DNA of 64,000 bases from contig NZ_JRKI01000061.1 of NCBI RefSeq assembly GCF_000935125.1, positions 310,001 to 374,000 on the forward strand, in the 5' to 3' direction. The notes under the pieces were generated by a model. That model was not told where the DNA came from. It did no database searches and was given only the letters and a program-made list of their open reading frames with translations. The stretch is from Streptomyces natalensis ATCC 27448 (lineage in GTDB: Bacteria > Actinomycetota > Actinomycetes > Streptomycetales > Streptomycetaceae). Every line of letters begins with the position of its first letter. Within the stretch, counting starts at the first letter, position 1. A program made the position numbers and the translations under genes. Positions 1 to 10,590 of the stretch are shown here, piece by piece.

Positions 1-98
1 GCGAGGCGACCGTCAAGGCCGCCACGGACCTCTACGGCAAGGACAGCGCCGAGGTCAAGGGCGTCGAATCGGCCTGGGTCGGCGTCGCGGTCAAGTAA
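1..98 (+). CDS. M4-family (thermolysin-like) metallopeptidase, C-terminal end only
   Basis: The reading frame that begins at base 3 runs open from the window edge to TAA at 96-98 and encodes 31 residues ending in WVGVAVK. The tail, with its AATDLYGKDSAEV stretch, resembles the C-terminus of Streptomyces secreted neutral zinc metallopeptidases of the thermolysin family, and such genes lie near glgE in S. coelicolor as I recall. The catalytic HExxH region is outside the window, so the family call rests on the tail and the position only. Tandem hairpins at 178-231 follow it. Confidence 0.55.
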   Translation, partial: EATVKAATDLYGKDSAEVKGVESAWVGVAVK

Positions 99-177
99 CA
101 CATCGTCAAGTAGCACATCGCGATCAGGCAACACGGCGCGGTCACGTACCGCACTGCGTGCGAATGCGCTGATCGGC

Positions 178-231
178 CCGGGGTGAAGCACCCCGGAGCG
201 GGCGGTGTCCGGAGATCCTCCGGGCACCGCC
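178..231 (+). terminator. tandem hairpins downstream of the metallopeptidase gene
   Basis: A perfect 8-bp stem (178-185 with 189-196, loop AAG) is followed by a 14-bp stem (201-214 with 218-231, loop ATC, one G-U pair). There is no T tract, which is usual for Streptomyces terminators. They lie 80-130 bases after the stop codon at 98. Confidence 0.6.
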
Positions 232-757
232 TTCGCGCGTCGTGACGCAAAGCGACGACACCCCCTCGGCATCCCCCGTCACCCTGGCCCCCCTCCGCCC
301 GTACTACCGCGTACGTCGATATGGCCGATTCCACCCCCTCAGGCGCTCTTGTACGGACCCTCTCCTGGCGAGAGGCTGCGGTGTGGCGCCGACGGGCCCG
401 GTGCGGCACCGGACTTGCGCAAACGCACCTCGCTTGTGATTCAAATCTCTTGTGATGCACCGGAGTTGAGGAGGCGACCCCCTCGTGTCAGCGCTTTTGT
501 GCCCCGCCCCGCGGGAGTTCTGACGGATGCCCGACGGTCCACGGCCGGCCCAGGGTTACGAACGAGTAGTTCACCTGCGCACCGGATTGCCCGGCGGCGC
601 GCCGCGGGCAGGCTCTCCCGTAGGGCCGTCGCCCGCCGCGGTCGCCGCCAACCGAGTGAAAGCGGACAGGAGCGCCGATGCCCGGACCCCGCCCCCCTAC
701 CGTGGAGCGGATAGAAAGGACAAAATCGCGCAGAGCATCACTAGCCCAGGTGAGCCC
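232..757 (+). other. gene-free leader region upstream of glgE
   Basis: I see no convincing gene here: the open frames lack a credible ribosome site and known domains. It should hold the glgE promoter. The only clear signal is the Shine-Dalgarno AGGTGAG at 748-754 just before the glgE ATG at 758. A frame continuous with glgE runs back to 527, but its residues are low-complexity and unlike GlgE. Confidence 0.5.
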
Positions 758-2757
758 ATGATCGGTCGCATCCCTGTACTGGACATCCGCCCGCAGATCG
801 ACTGCGGCCGCCGCCCGGCGAAGGCGGTGGTCGGCGAGACGCTGGAGGTTTCGGCCACCGTCTTCCGCGAAGGCCACGACGCGGTCGCGGCGAATGTCGT
901 CCTCCGCAACCCCGCCGGCCGCTGCGGCCCCTGGACCCCGATGCACGAGGCCGCCCCCGGCACCGACCGCTGGCGGGCCGAGGTCACCCCCGGCCTCGAA
1001 GGCCGCTGGACGTACACCGTCGAGGCCTGGTCCGACCCGCTCACCACCTGGCGCCGGCACGCCGCCGTCAAGATCCCCGCGGGCATGGACACCGAACTCA
1101 CCTTCACCGAGGGCGCCGAGCTGTACGAACGGGCCGCCGCCGACGTCCCCAAGAGCGACGGCCGCGAGGCGGTGCTGGACGCCGTCGACGCGCTGCGCAA
1201 CACCGAACTCCCCGCCGCCGCCCGGCTCGCCGCCGCCCTCGTCCCCGAGGTCACCGCGGCCCTGAGTCGCCATCCGCTGCGCGAACTGCTCACCGTCTCC
1301 CGCCCGATGCCGCTGGTCGTCGAGCGCCAACGCGCCCTGTACGGCTCGTGGTACGAGCTCTTCCCGCGCTCCGAGGGCGCGGTCACGGCCCCGGACGGCA
1401 GCGTCGTCTCCGGCACCCTGCGCACCGCCGCCGAACGGCTGCCCGCCGTCGCCGCGATGGGCTTCGACGTGGTCTACCTCCCGCCCGTCCACCCCATCGG
1501 CACCGCCTTCCGCAAGGGCCGCAACAACGCGCTGTCCGCCGGGCCGGACGACGTCGGCTCCCCCTGGGCGATCGGCTCCGCCGACGGCGGCCACGACGCC
1601 CTCCACCCGGACCTGGGCACCTTCGAGGACTTCGACCACTTCGTGCGCACCGCCCGCGATCTGCGGATGGAGGTGGCCCTGGACCTCGCCCTCCAGTGCT
1701 CCCCCGACCACCCCTGGGTCGAGCAGCGCCCGCAGTGGTTCCACCACCGCGCCGACGGCTCCATCGCCTACGCCGAGAACCCGCCGAAGAAGTACCAGGA
1801 CATCTACCCCCTCGCCTTCGACACGGACTTCCGGGGGCTGGTGCGCGAGACGGAGCGGCTGCTGCGCTTCTGGATGGCCAAGGGCGTACGGATCTTCCGC
1901 GTCGACAATCCGCACACCAAACCGGTGGCGTTCTGGGAGAAGGTGCTGGCCGACATCAACCGCACCGACCCCGATGTCCTGTTCCTGGCCGAGGCGTTCA
2001 CCCGTCCCGCGATGGTGCACACCCTCGCGCAGATCGGTTTCCACCAGTCGTACACCTACTTCACCTGGCGCAACACCAAGCAGGAGCTGACCGAATACCT
2101 CACCGAGCTGTCCCGCGTCAGCGCGGACTATCTGCGGCCGAATTTCTTCGTCAACACCCCGGACATCCTGCACGCCTACCTTCAAAACGGCGGCCGCACG
2201 GCCTTCGAGGTGCGCGCCGTACTGGCCGCCACGCTCTCTCCCACCTGGGGCGTCTACGCAGGCTACGAGCTGTGCGAGGGGACCGCGCTGCGAGCGGGCA
2301 GCGAGGAGTACCTCGACTCCGAGAAGTACCAACTGCGCCCCCGCGACTGGGAGTCGGCGGCCCGCGAAGGGCGTACCATCGCCCCCCTCATCACCGCGCT
2401 CAACCGCATCCGCCGCCGCCATCCGGCGCTCCAGCAGCTGCGCAACCTGCACTTCCACCACGTCGACAACGATTCCGTGATCGCCTACTCCAAGCGGTCG
2501 GGCCACGGGGACGGAGCCGACACGGTGCTCACAGTGGTCAACCTCGATCCGCACCACACCCACGAGGCGACGGTGTCGTTGGACATGCCGGAACTCGGCC
2601 TCGGCCGGCACGATTCCTTGCCGGTGCGCGACGAGCTCACCGGCGACACCTACCACTGGGGCAGGGACAACTATGTGCGCCTGGAGCCGGGTCGTGCGCC
2701 CGCACCCGCTCATGTGCTGTCACTGCGACCGTCCTCACCGATCGGAGGGTCACCCAA

Positions 2758-2761
<4 letters not shown>
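758..2761 (+). CDS. glgE: alpha-1,4-glucan:maltose-1-phosphate maltosyltransferase GlgE
   Basis: GlgE (GH13_3) moves maltosyl units from maltose 1-phosphate to the non-reducing end of alpha-1,4-glucan, in the cytoplasm. The 667-residue protein is of normal family length. The expected nucleophile is Asp383 in RIFRVDNPH and the acid/base is Glu412 in LFLAEAF; their 29-residue spacing matches the S. coelicolor enzyme (Asp394/Glu423, recalled). [13 protein letters not shown] is the usual beta-strand motif. I chose ATG 758 because AGGTGAG precedes it and the product opens directly with [12 protein letters not shown], the conserved N-terminal domain. The gene leads the treS-pep2-glgB cluster and its stop overlaps the treS start (TTGA), so the two are probably translationally coupled. 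Confidence 0.96.
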
Positions 2762-4479
<1,718 letters not shown>

Positions 4480-4538
4480 GCCCCGCACGGGCGCCGACCG
4501 ACCGGAGCCGCCCCACCGGGCGCGAGCTCCCAGAAATC

Positions 4539-4576
4539 CGCCCGTACGCGACCGTATGCGCGTACGGGCGTTTTTT
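4539..4576 (+). terminator. intrinsic terminator after treS
   Basis: A perfect 12-bp stem (4539-4550 with 4559-4570), an 8-base loop and six T residues (4571-4576) make a textbook Rho-independent terminator, unusual in this genome for having a T tract. It sits between treS and pep2, so the downstream genes probably depend on readthrough or on their own promoter. Confidence 0.85.
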
Positions 4577-4596
4577 GACCTTTCGCTCGGGCACAT

Positions 4597-4628
4597 CTCC
4601 CCCGGACCTCCGTCTGGGGGTACCCCCA
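4597..4628 (+). repeat. short hairpin repeat, CTCCCCC...GGGGGTACCCCCA type (copy 1)
   Basis: This 32-bp segment begins CTCCCCC and ends GGTACCCCCA with GC-rich self-complementary sequence between (CAGACGGAGG-like arms). Copies with the same ends but a different centre occur at 8729-8760 and, inverted, at 62723-62767. It lies in the treS-pep2 gap after the terminator. Confidence 0.6.
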
Positions 4629-4708
4629 CCGCGCCGCCGCACAGTCAAGGCCGCATTCCGGGACACTTTGCGCTAACTGTCGTGTGCCCGGGGAAAGGAC
4701 GCGACGCC

Positions 4709-6151
4709 ATGTCGGAGACCGCCTCGACCCGTGCCACCCGAAAGACCCCTGACCGTCCGCTGCACGCCGCCCCCGATCTGCTGTCCTCGCTCGCGCCGCT
4801 GCTCGCCGCCTGGGTGCCCCGCCAGCGCTGGTTCGCCGGCAAGGGACGGCTGATCACCGGCTTCTCGCTGGTCTCGGCGACCGAACTGCTGCCGTGCACC
4901 GGCGACGGCACCGCGCCGGGGATGGTGCAGCTGCTGGTACGCGCCCAGCAGGCCGCGCCGCCGAACCGGGCCACCGTCGCGGGCGACTGCTACCAGCTGC
5001 TGCTCGGGGTGCACGCCGCACTGCCGCCGCGGCTGGCACCGGCCGCGCTCGGCCGTCCCGCCGGCGGCCCGCTGCGCGGCCGTACCGTCTATGACGCGCT
5101 CCTCGACAACCGGCTGTGCGGGCTGCTGCTGGAACGGCTGCGGGTGCCCGGCCGGATCGGCGCGCTGCGCTTCTGCCGCGAGCCGGGCATGGAGCTGCCC
5201 TCTGGGCTGCCGGCCCGGCCGGTCACCACCGAGCAGTCCAACTCCTCGGTGGTGTACGGAGATACGTTCATCCTGAAGGTCTTCCGGCGGATCGCGCCCG
5301 GTCTCAACCCGGACCTGGAACTGCCGCGAGCGCTGGCCGGAGCCCACTGCCCGCGGGTGCCCGCGCCGGTGGCGTGGTTCGAGTCGGAGGCCCCTGAGGA
5401 GGGCGGCGAGCCGACCACCCTGGGCGTGCTCCAGCCCTATCTGCCGGACTCGGCGGACGGCTGGCAGCTGGCGCTCCACGCCCTGTCCGTACGGTCCGAC
5501 TTCACCGGCCCGGCGCGGGCGCTGGGCCATGCCACCGCCGAGGTGCACACCGCGCTCGCCGGCGCGCTGCCGACCACCTCGCTGCACCGGCCGCAGCTGG
5601 CCGAGATCGCCGCCCGGATGCACGCACGGCTGGAGGCCACCGCCCGGGCCGTGCCCCTGCTGGAGCCCTACCGGCCGCGGCTGCGGACGGCGTTCGACGC
5701 GCTGGCCGCCCTCGGCCACGACGGGCGGGGCTGGGCCGCCCAGCGCATCCACGGCGATCTGCATCTGGGCCAGACGCTGCGCACCGCCGGCGAGGGCCGC
5801 TGGTCGCTGATCGACTTCGAGGGGGAACCGGCCCGGCCGCTGGCGGAACGCCGCCGCCTCCAGCCGGCGCTGCGCGATGTCGCCGCGATGCTGCGGTCCT
5901 TCGACTATGCGGCGCGCAGCGGTCCGTCCGGCGGCGACGCCTGGTCGCTGGAGTGGGCGCAGCGCACCCGCGACGCCTACTGCCTCGGCTATGCCGAGGC
6001 GGGCGGCCTCGATCCGCACGCGGCGCCCGAGCTGATGCGCGCCTACGAGACCGACAAGGCCGTCTACGAGGTGCTGTACGAGGCCCGGCACCGGCCCGAC
6101 TGGCTGGCCGTCCCGATGGCCGCGGTCCGTCGGCTGGCGGCGGGCGACTGA
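4709..6151 (+). CDS. pep2: maltokinase Pep2 (Mak), makes maltose 1-phosphate
   Basis: Pep2/Mak phosphorylates maltose with ATP to give maltose 1-phosphate, the GlgE substrate. The 480-residue protein has the N-terminal WVPRQRWFAGKGR cap typical of maltokinases and the kinase motifs IHGDLHLGQTL (catalytic Asp) and LIDFEGEP (metal-binding Asp) in the C-terminal lobe. ATG 4709 has GGAAAGGA at 4691-4698 before it and gives a conventional N-terminus; the longer in-frame extension to 4379 reads back through treS and the terminator. A gap of about 94 bases precedes glgB. Confidence 0.94.
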   Translation: MSETASTRATRKTPDRPLHAAPDLLSSLAPLLAAWVPRQRWFAGKGRLITGFSLVSATELLPCTGDGTAPGMVQLLVRAQQAAPPNRATVAGDCYQLLLGVHAALPPRLAPAALGRPAGGPLRGRTVYDALLDNRLCGLLLERLRVPGRIGALRFCREPGMELPSGLPARPVTTEQSNSSVVYGDTFILKVFRRIAPGLNPDLELPRALAGAHCPRVPAPVAWFESEAPEEGGEPTTLGVLQPYLPDSADGWQLALHALSVRSDFTGPARALGHATAEVHTALAGALPTTSLHRPQLAEIAARMHARLEATARAVPLLEPYRPRLRTAFDALAALGHDGRGWAAQRIHGDLHLGQTLRTAGEGRWSLIDFEGEPARPLAERRRLQPALRDVAAMLRSFDYAARSGPSGGDAWSLEWAQRTRDAYCLGYAEAGGLDPHAAPELMRAYETDKAVYEVLYEARHRPDWLAVPMAAVRRLAAGD

Positions 6152-6245
6152 CCCGTGACCCCCGTGCCCCCGTACGTCCCGTGACCCCTGTTCCGTTGCC
6201 CGTGCTCCACCCGACGTCCTGCCCCGCCCCGAGGAGGCACCCTCC

Positions 6246-8657
6246 GTGACCGCCCGCCCGTCGCCCACCACCCCGGCCGGAATCGCTCCGCGATACACCT
6301 CCTCGTCACCCGCCGCCGCTCCGGACACCAACGCCTCGCGCGGCGCCTCCGGGTCACCGCCGTCCCGGCGTACCGCCCCCGACCCGGCGGCCGCCGCACC
6401 GGCCCGTAACGCCCGGCAGTCCGCCGCCTCCCGCACCGGCGATGGGAAGGCCGCGACCCGCGGGGTACGGGCCGCCGCCCCGCTCGGCGACGAGGACCGG
6501 GGCCGGCTGCTGGACGGCGCCCATCACGATCCGCATGCGCTGCTCGGCGCGCATCCGGTGCGCGGCGGGGTCCTCGTACGGGCGCTGCGGCCGTACGCCC
6601 GCAGCGTCACGGTCCTGGCGAAGGGACTGCGCGCCGGGCTGCACCCCGAGGGCGACGGGCTGTTCGCGGGGGTGCTGCCGCTGCGCACGATTCCCGAGTA
6701 CGAGCTGCTGGTCGACTACGACGACGCCACGGTGACCGTCAAGGACCCCTACCGCTTCCTCCCCGCGCTCGGCGAACTCGATCTGCATCTGTTCGCCGAG
6801 GGCCGGCACGAGCAGCTGTGGCGGGCGCTCGGTGCGCGGACCATGGACCACCAGGGGGTGACCGGGACGCGCTTTGGCGTCTGGGCGCCGCATGCCCGGG
6901 GCGTGCGGGTCGTCGGCGGTTTCAACTTCTGGGACGGCACCGCCCATCCGATGCGTTCGCTGGGGTCGTCGGGGATCTGGGAGCTGTTCGTCCCGGGCGT
7001 CGGCGAGGGCGAGCTGTACAAGTTCGAGATCACCCGGCCCGACGGCTCGAAGACCGTCCGCGCGGACCCGATGGCCCGGCGCACGGAGTGCCCGCCGGCC
7101 ACCGCCTCGGTGGTGGAGGAGTCGCACCACCGGTGGAAGGACGCCGACTGGATGGCGCGGCGCGGCGAGCGGCCCGTCCACCAGGCGCCGTTCTCCGTCT
7201 ACGAGGTCCACCTGGCCTCCTGGCGCCCCGGCCTCACCTACCGCCAGCTGGCCGAGCAACTTCCTTCCTACATCAAGGACCTGGGCTTCACCCATGTGGA
7301 GTTCATGCCGGTCGCCGAGCACCCCTTCGGCGGTTCGTGGGGCTATCAGGTCACCGGCTTCTACGCGCCCACCGCCCGGATGGGCACCCCGGACGACTTC
7401 CGTCACCTCGTCGACGCGCTGCACCGGGCCGGTATCGGCGTGCTGATGGACTGGGTGCCGGCCCACTTCCCGCGGGACGACTGGGCGCTGGCGCAGTTCG
7501 ACGGCCGCCCCCTCTACGAGCCCGAGGACCCGGCGCGGGCCGCGCACCCGGACTGGGGCACCCTGGAGTTCGACTACGGCCGTGCCGAGGTCCGCAACTT
7601 CCTGGTGGCCAACGCCGTCTACTGGTGCGAGGAGTTCCACATCGACGGCCTGCGCGTGGACGCCGTCGCGTCCATGCTCTACCTCGACTACTCGCGCGAG
7701 GACGGCGACTGGACCCCGAACGTCCACGGCGGCCGGGAGAACCTCGATGCCGTCGCCTTCCTCCAGGAGATGAACGCCACGGTCTACCGCCGCTGCCCCG
7801 GCGTCGTGACCATCGCCGAGGAGTCCACCGCCTGGGACGGCGTCACCCGCGCCACCCACCATGTGGGGCCGGGCGGCTTCGGCGGGCTGGGCTTCGGGCT
7901 GAAGTGGAACATGGGCTGGATGCACGACTCCCTGGTCTACGTCTCCAAGGAGCCGGTGCACCGCAAGTACCACCACGGCGAGATGACCTTCTCCATGATC
8001 TACGCCTATTCCGAGAACTATGTGCTGCCGATCTCCCACGACGAGGTCGTGCACGGCAAGCGCGCACTGGTCTCGAAGATGCCCGGCGACTGGTGGCAGC
8101 AGCGCGCGACCCACCGTGCCTACCTCGCCTACATGTGGGCCCATCCCGGCAAGCAACTCCTCTTCATGGGCCAGGAGTTCGCCCAGGGCGCCGAGTGGGC
8201 GGAGAGCCATGGCCCGGACTGGTGGCTGCTGGACCCGTCGTACGGGGCGGAGGCGGACCACCGGGGCGTGCGCGATCTGGTCCGCGATCTCAACCACACC
8301 TATGCGGGGGCGCCGGCGCTGTGGGAGCGCGATACCGATCCGGCCGGTTTCGCCTGGATCGACGGCGGCGCCGCGGAGGACAACGTCTTCTCGTTCGTCC
8401 GCCACGCGGCCGATGGGACCCCGCTGGTCTCGGTCACCAACTTCTCCCCGGTCGTCCGTCACTCCTACCGCCTCGGCGTTCCCGGGGGTGTGTCCGCGTG
8501 GCGCGAGGCCCTCAATACGGATGCGGTCCGTTATGGGGGTAGCGGGGTTGGCAACCCCGAGCCCCTTTCGCCGGAGCCGACGCCGTGGAACGGGCGGGAG
8601 GTGTCGGTGGCGGCGACACTGCCGCCGCTTGCCACGGTGTGGTTTCTCCCCACGTAG
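6246..8657 (+). CDS. glgB: 1,4-alpha-glucan branching enzyme GlgB
   Basis: GlgB makes alpha-1,6 branches in the glucan extended by GlgE. The product has 803 residues: about 80 low-complexity Ala/Pro/Ser residues, then N-terminal beta-sandwich modules (CBM48; [22 protein letters not shown]) and the GH13_9 barrel with expected nucleophile Asp472 ([15 protein letters not shown]) and acid/base Glu525 (TIAEESTAW). GTG 6246 is preceded by GAGGAGG at 6231-6237. The C-terminus WFLPT and the TAG stop at 8655-8657 are written in the end of a palindromic repeat that fills the gap to the next gene, so the last residues may not be ancestral. Confidence 0.95.
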   Translation: MTARPSPTTPAGIAPRYTSSSPAAAPDTNASRGASGSPPSRRTAPDPAAAAPARNARQSAASRTGDGKAATRGVRAAAPLGDEDRGRLLDGAHHDPHALLGAHPVRGGVLVRALRPYARSVTVLAKGLRAGLHPEGDGLFAGVLPLRTIPEYELLVDYDDATVTVKDPYRFLPALGELDLHLFAEGRHEQLWRALGARTMDHQGVTGTRFGVWAPHARGVRVVGGFNFWDGTAHPMRSLGSSGIWELFVPGVGEGELYKFEITRPDGSKTVRADPMARRTECPPATASVVEESHHRWKDADWMARRGERPVHQAPFSVYEVHLASWRPGLTYRQLAEQLPSYIKDLGFTHVEFMPVAEHPFGGSWGYQVTGFYAPTARMGTPDDFRHLVDALHRAGIGVLMDWVPAHFPRDDWALAQFDGRPLYEPEDPARAAHPDWGTLEFDYGRAEVRNFLVANAVYWCEEFHIDGLRVDAVASMLYLDYSREDGDWTPNVHGGRENLDAVAFLQEMNATVYRRCPGVVTIAEESTAWDGVTRATHHVGPGGFGGLGFGLKWNMGWMHDSLVYVSKEPVHRKYHHGEMTFSMIYAYSENYVLPISHDEVVHGKRALVSKMPGDWWQQRATHRAYLAYMWAHPGKQLLFMGQEFAQGAEWAESHGPDWWLLDPSYGAEADHRGVRDLVRDLNHTYAGAPALWERDTDPAGFAWIDGGAAEDNVFSFVRHAADGTPLVSVTNFSPVVRHSYRLGVPGGVSAWREALNTDAVRYGGSGVGNPEPLSPEPTPWNGREVSVAATLPPLATVWFLPT

Positions 8658-9081
8658 TCGGCCGTCCCGCCATCGCGGGTTTCTCCCCACGTTGTCGGCT
8701 TTCTCGCCGCGGGTGTTGTTCGCCGTTGCTCCCCCAGCTAACGCTGGGAGGTACCCCCAGCGGCGGGCGTGGTGTTTTCGGGTGCGGTGCCACGCCTCCG
8801 GACTTCGTCCTGCGGCGCGGCCCCTCCCGTGGGTGGGGGGAAGGGGCCGGTGGGGGCGGGCGTTGTGCGTCCACTGCCGTACGACTCGATGGACAAGCGG
8901 CACCCGACCGCCCACGGATCCCCCACTGGTTTTCTCCCACCCCCAACGGGGAGGGGCCGGGCCGCAGGACGAAGTCCGGAGGCCCGGTCCCGCTGCCGAA
9001 CAGCCCCGCGCCAGCGGCAACGCCCGCCGCAGGCGCAACGGCGAAGAACCCCCACGGCGGGAAAGCCGACAACGTGCGGTA
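8641..9081. repeat. imperfect palindromic interspersed repeat, copy A
   Basis: Two arms of roughly 150-200 bp face each other: CCCACGTTGTCGGCTTTC at about 8686 is inverted at about 9062-9075, and GGACTTCGTCCTGC (8799-8812) is inverted at 8963-8976. The outer end TTTCTCCCCACG occurs twice at the left (8643 and 8680), the first overlapping the glgB stop. The right end stops 2-3 bases from the stop codon of the convergent transporter gene, so the repeat fills the whole gap. The left arm carries a nested short hairpin repeat at 8729-8760. A second copy, with arm types swapped, lies at 36341-36713. It has no open frame of its own that I believe. Confidence 0.8.
8729..8760 (+). repeat. short hairpin repeat (copy 2), nested in palindromic repeat A
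   Basis: This 32-bp segment starts CTCCCCCAGC and ends GGTACCCCCAG. It interrupts the left arm of repeat A at a point where other arms read GTTGCGCCTGCGGCGGGCG, so it looks like a younger insertion into the larger repeat. Confidence 0.6.
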
Positions 9082-10413
9082 TCAGCCAACAAACGGTCGG
9101 CGGCCGCCCAGCACGTCGGCCACCCGGCCGCGATCGATCTCCCGGGTCCAGGTCCCCACCAGGACCGTGGCGACCGCATTGCCGGCGAAATTCGTCAGCG
9201 CCCGGGCCTCGCTCATGAAGCGGTCGATGCCGACGATGAGGCCGACGCCGTCGACGAGTTCGGGCCGGTGGGACTGGAGGCCGCCGGCCAGTGTGGCCAG
9301 GCCCGCGCCGGTGACGCCGGCCGCGCCCTTGGACGCGATGATCATGAAGACGAGGAGGGAGAGCTGCTGGCCGAGGCTCAGCGGCTTGTCCATCGCGTCG
9401 GCGACGAACAGCGAGGCCATCGTCAGATAGATGGCGGTGCCGTCGAGGTTGAAGGAGTAGCCGGTGGGGACGGTGATGCCGACCACCGAGCGGCTCACGC
9501 CCAGGTGTTCCATCTTCGCGATCAGCCGCGGCAGCGCCGACTCGGAGGACGAGGTGGACAGGATGAGCAGGAACTCCCGGCCCAGATAGCGAAGCAGGGC
9601 GAAGATGTTCACCCCGGCGACGAGGCGCAGCAGCGTGCCGAGGACCACGATCACGAACAGCAGACAGGTGAGGTAGAAGCCGGCCATGAGGAGCGCGAGA
9701 TCCTTGAGCGCGCCCAGCCCGGTTTCGCCGACCACCGCCGCCATCGCCCCGAACGCCCCTACCGGAGCCGCCCACATGATCATGGCGAGCACCCGGAAGA
9801 CCAGCTTCTGAAGGTGCCCGACGCCGCGCAGCACCGGCTCGCCCGCGGTGCCCAGCGCCTGGAGGGCGAAGCCGACCAGCAGCGCCACCAGCAGCGTCTG
9901 GAGCACCTCGCCCTGGGTGAAGGCGGAGACCAGCGTGGTGGGGATCATGCCCATCAGGAAGCCGGAGAGCGATTCGGCGCTGCCGGTGGTCTGCGCCTGG
10001 CCCGCATGCCGTACGGCCTCGGTCAGATGCAGGCCCGAACCGGGTTCCAGCACATTTCCGACGACCAGCCCGATGGCCAGCGCGACGGTGGACATCACCA
10101 TGAAGTAGGCCAGCGCCAGCCCGCCGACGGCGCCGACCTTGGCAGCCTTACGGACCGAGCCGACGCCCAGCACGATGGTGCAGAAGATGACGGGCGAGAT
10201 CATCATCTTGATGAGGTTCACGAACCCGGCGCCGAGCGGTTTGAGCTGGACGGCGACACCGGGGGCGGCGAAGCCCACGACGATGCCGAGCAGCACGGCG
10301 CCGATCACGGCGAGATAGAGATAGTGGGTCCGGTCCCGCTTCTTCGGTGCCGGTTCCGCGGCGGGCGCGGTCTCCTCGGCGATGTCCCCGGACGGCGGGG
10401 TCTGTGCAGCCAC
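9082..10413 (-). CDS. dctA: dicarboxylate/amino acid:cation symporter (DctA/GltP family)
   Basis: This 443-residue integral membrane protein belongs to the DAACS family, which imports C4-dicarboxylates or glutamate/aspartate with protons or sodium. After a cytoplasmic Lys/Arg-rich start, hydrophobic segments begin at YLAVIGAVLLGIVVGFAAPG. The family motifs STSSSESALPRLI and PTGYSFNLDGTAIYL, which form the substrate and cation sites, are present. GTG 10413 is chosen because GAGGAGG sits 5 bases upstream; the frame continues upstream without good sites. The gene is divergent from a CitA/DcuS-like kinase and its regulator, an arrangement that suggests substrate-induced control and favours a dicarboxylate substrate. 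C4-dicarboxylate is inferred; glutamate is possible. Confidence 0.88.
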   Translation of the reverse strand: MAAQTPPSGDIAEETAPAAEPAPKKRDRTHYLYLAVIGAVLLGIVVGFAAPGVAVQLKPLGAGFVNLIKMMISPVIFCTIVLGVGSVRKAAKVGAVGGLALAYFMVMSTVALAIGLVVGNVLEPGSGLHLTEAVRHAGQAQTTGSAESLSGFLMGMIPTTLVSAFTQGEVLQTLLVALLVGFALQALGTAGEPVLRGVGHLQKLVFRVLAMIMWAAPVGAFGAMAAVVGETGLGALKDLALLMAGFYLTCLLFVIVVLGTLLRLVAGVNIFALLRYLGREFLLILSTSSSESALPRLIAKMEHLGVSRSVVGITVPTGYSFNLDGTAIYLTMASLFVADAMDKPLSLGQQLSLLVFMIIASKGAAGVTGAGLATLAGGLQSHRPELVDGVGLIVGIDRFMSEARALTNFAGNAVATVLVGTWTREIDRGRVADVLGGRRPFVG

Positions 10414-10590
10414 GGCTGCCTCCTCGGGTAACGGTCGTGCGCTGATCTGCGGCTCCGGTGCACGACGGGCTCCGGCGACTATGCACGGCGCTGTGGCGCC
10501 CGTCACCCTTACGTGCATTTCGTTCACGGGAACCACGAAGGAAAGTGACCGCAGGGCCGGTTCCCGGGGAGAGCGTGCAGACTGTTGTCC

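Noticed and set aside
527-757. N-terminal extension of glgE
   Set aside because: The frame is open but the residues are low-complexity and unlike GlgE, and the well-placed AGGTGAG points to ATG 758.
488-2713. Long minus-strand frame opposite glgE, and similar long frames opposite glgB, pyk, atpA and others
   Set aside because: Antisense frames stay open in GC-rich genes because of third-position bias. The sense products match known enzymes throughout.
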